A stretch of 64,000 nt of DNA, from the NCBI RefSeq assembly GCF_023015985.1, contig NZ_JALKAO010000004.1:310001-374000 (forward strand), read 5' to 3'. Under the pieces are notes generated by a model, which was given only the letters and a program-made list of their open reading frames with translations, ran no database searches and had not been told where the DNA came from. The translations under genes were made by a program, and so were the position numbers. Positions 63,971 to 64,000 of the stretch are shown here, piece by piece (the stretch's first letter is position 1; every line of letters starts with the position of its first letter). Origin of the DNA: Marivita sp. S6314 (lineage in GTDB: Bacteria > Pseudomonadota > Alphaproteobacteria > Rhodobacterales > Rhodobacteraceae).

Positions 63971-64000
63971 ATGCATTTTGCCTATCGTGAACCAAAGGCG
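63971..64000 (+). CDS. Possible start of a plus-strand gene (3' partial)
   Basis: ATG at 63971 with GGAGG at 63954-63958 (12-base spacing) opens a frame reading MHFAYREPKA to the window edge. It is divergent from the RimB-like gene. Ten codons are too few to name it, and it may not be real. Confidence 0.3.
   Translation, partial: MHFAYREPKA

Overview
The window looks like a chromosomal segment of a GC-rich alphaproteobacterium of the Rhodobacterales (Roseobacter-type). The pointers are the gene order (pyrH-frr-uppS-cdsA-dxr-rseP-bamA-ompH-fabZ-lpxA-lpxI-lpxB), LpxI in place of LpxH, the adjacent DMGDH-like GcvT-fused oxidoreductases, and small intergenic elements such as the ATACCTCGGGG hairpin. 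Taxonomy is inferred; no marker gene was compared. Nearly all of the window is dense, intact coding sequence. I see no IS element, prophage, CRISPR array or clear pseudogene.

Layout. 1-2.5 kb: a DctB/DctD-type two-component pair (dctB cut by the window edge). 2.6-6.2 kb: ornithine cyclodeaminase and arginase divergent from an Lrp/AsnC regulator, then dsbB and an ExoD-like protein. 6.4 kb: tRNA-Leu(CAA). 6.7-9.4 kb: a GMC oxidoreductase translationally coupled to an enolase-superfamily enzyme. 9.5-14.1 kb: a four-gene overlapping operon (ABC ATPase, FtsX-type permease, AttH/CrtC-like lipocalin, PNPOx-like flavoprotein), followed by a candidate small RNA. 14.3-19.9 kb: a MobA/MocA-like nucleotidyltransferase and two divergent paralogous dimethylglycine/sarcosine dehydrogenase-like enzymes. 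20-25.8 kb: a CorC/HlyC-type CBS protein, xerD with two uncharacterised exported or membrane proteins, aroK-aroB. 25.8-28 kb: ssb, a lytic transglycosylase, a DUF1206 membrane protein. 28.1-34.4 kb: a complete peptide/opine-type ABC importer. 34.6-47.8 kb: miaA, then the large envelope-biogenesis cluster. 47.8-52.3 kb: an IalB-family protein, a candidate antisense-strand sRNA, a HerA/DUF853 ATPase and an Atm1-like exporter. 52.4-57.5 kb: an RND efflux pump with its adaptor and a two-operator promoter. 57.8-61.4 kb: yfgM-like, bamB, der. 61.4-63.8 kb: a RimB-like/RimK/aspartoacylase-like operon.

How the parts work together. The centre of the window is a housekeeping block coupling nucleotide supply, ribosome recycling, isoprenoid and phospholipid precursors, outer-membrane protein assembly and lipid A synthesis; bamB and a YfgM-like protein lie about 14 kb further on. 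The flanks carry amino-acid and methylamine catabolism (arginine/ornithine, methylated glycines) with matching import. The points most worth a second look are a DctD lacking the sigma-54 contact loop, two candidate sRNAs (one with anti-Shine-Dalgarno loops), two short membrane proteins missed by length cut-offs, stacked triple hairpins at three convergent gene junctions, an RND promoter with two TetR-like operators but no adjacent regulator gene, and a RimK-type cluster with an added deacylase.
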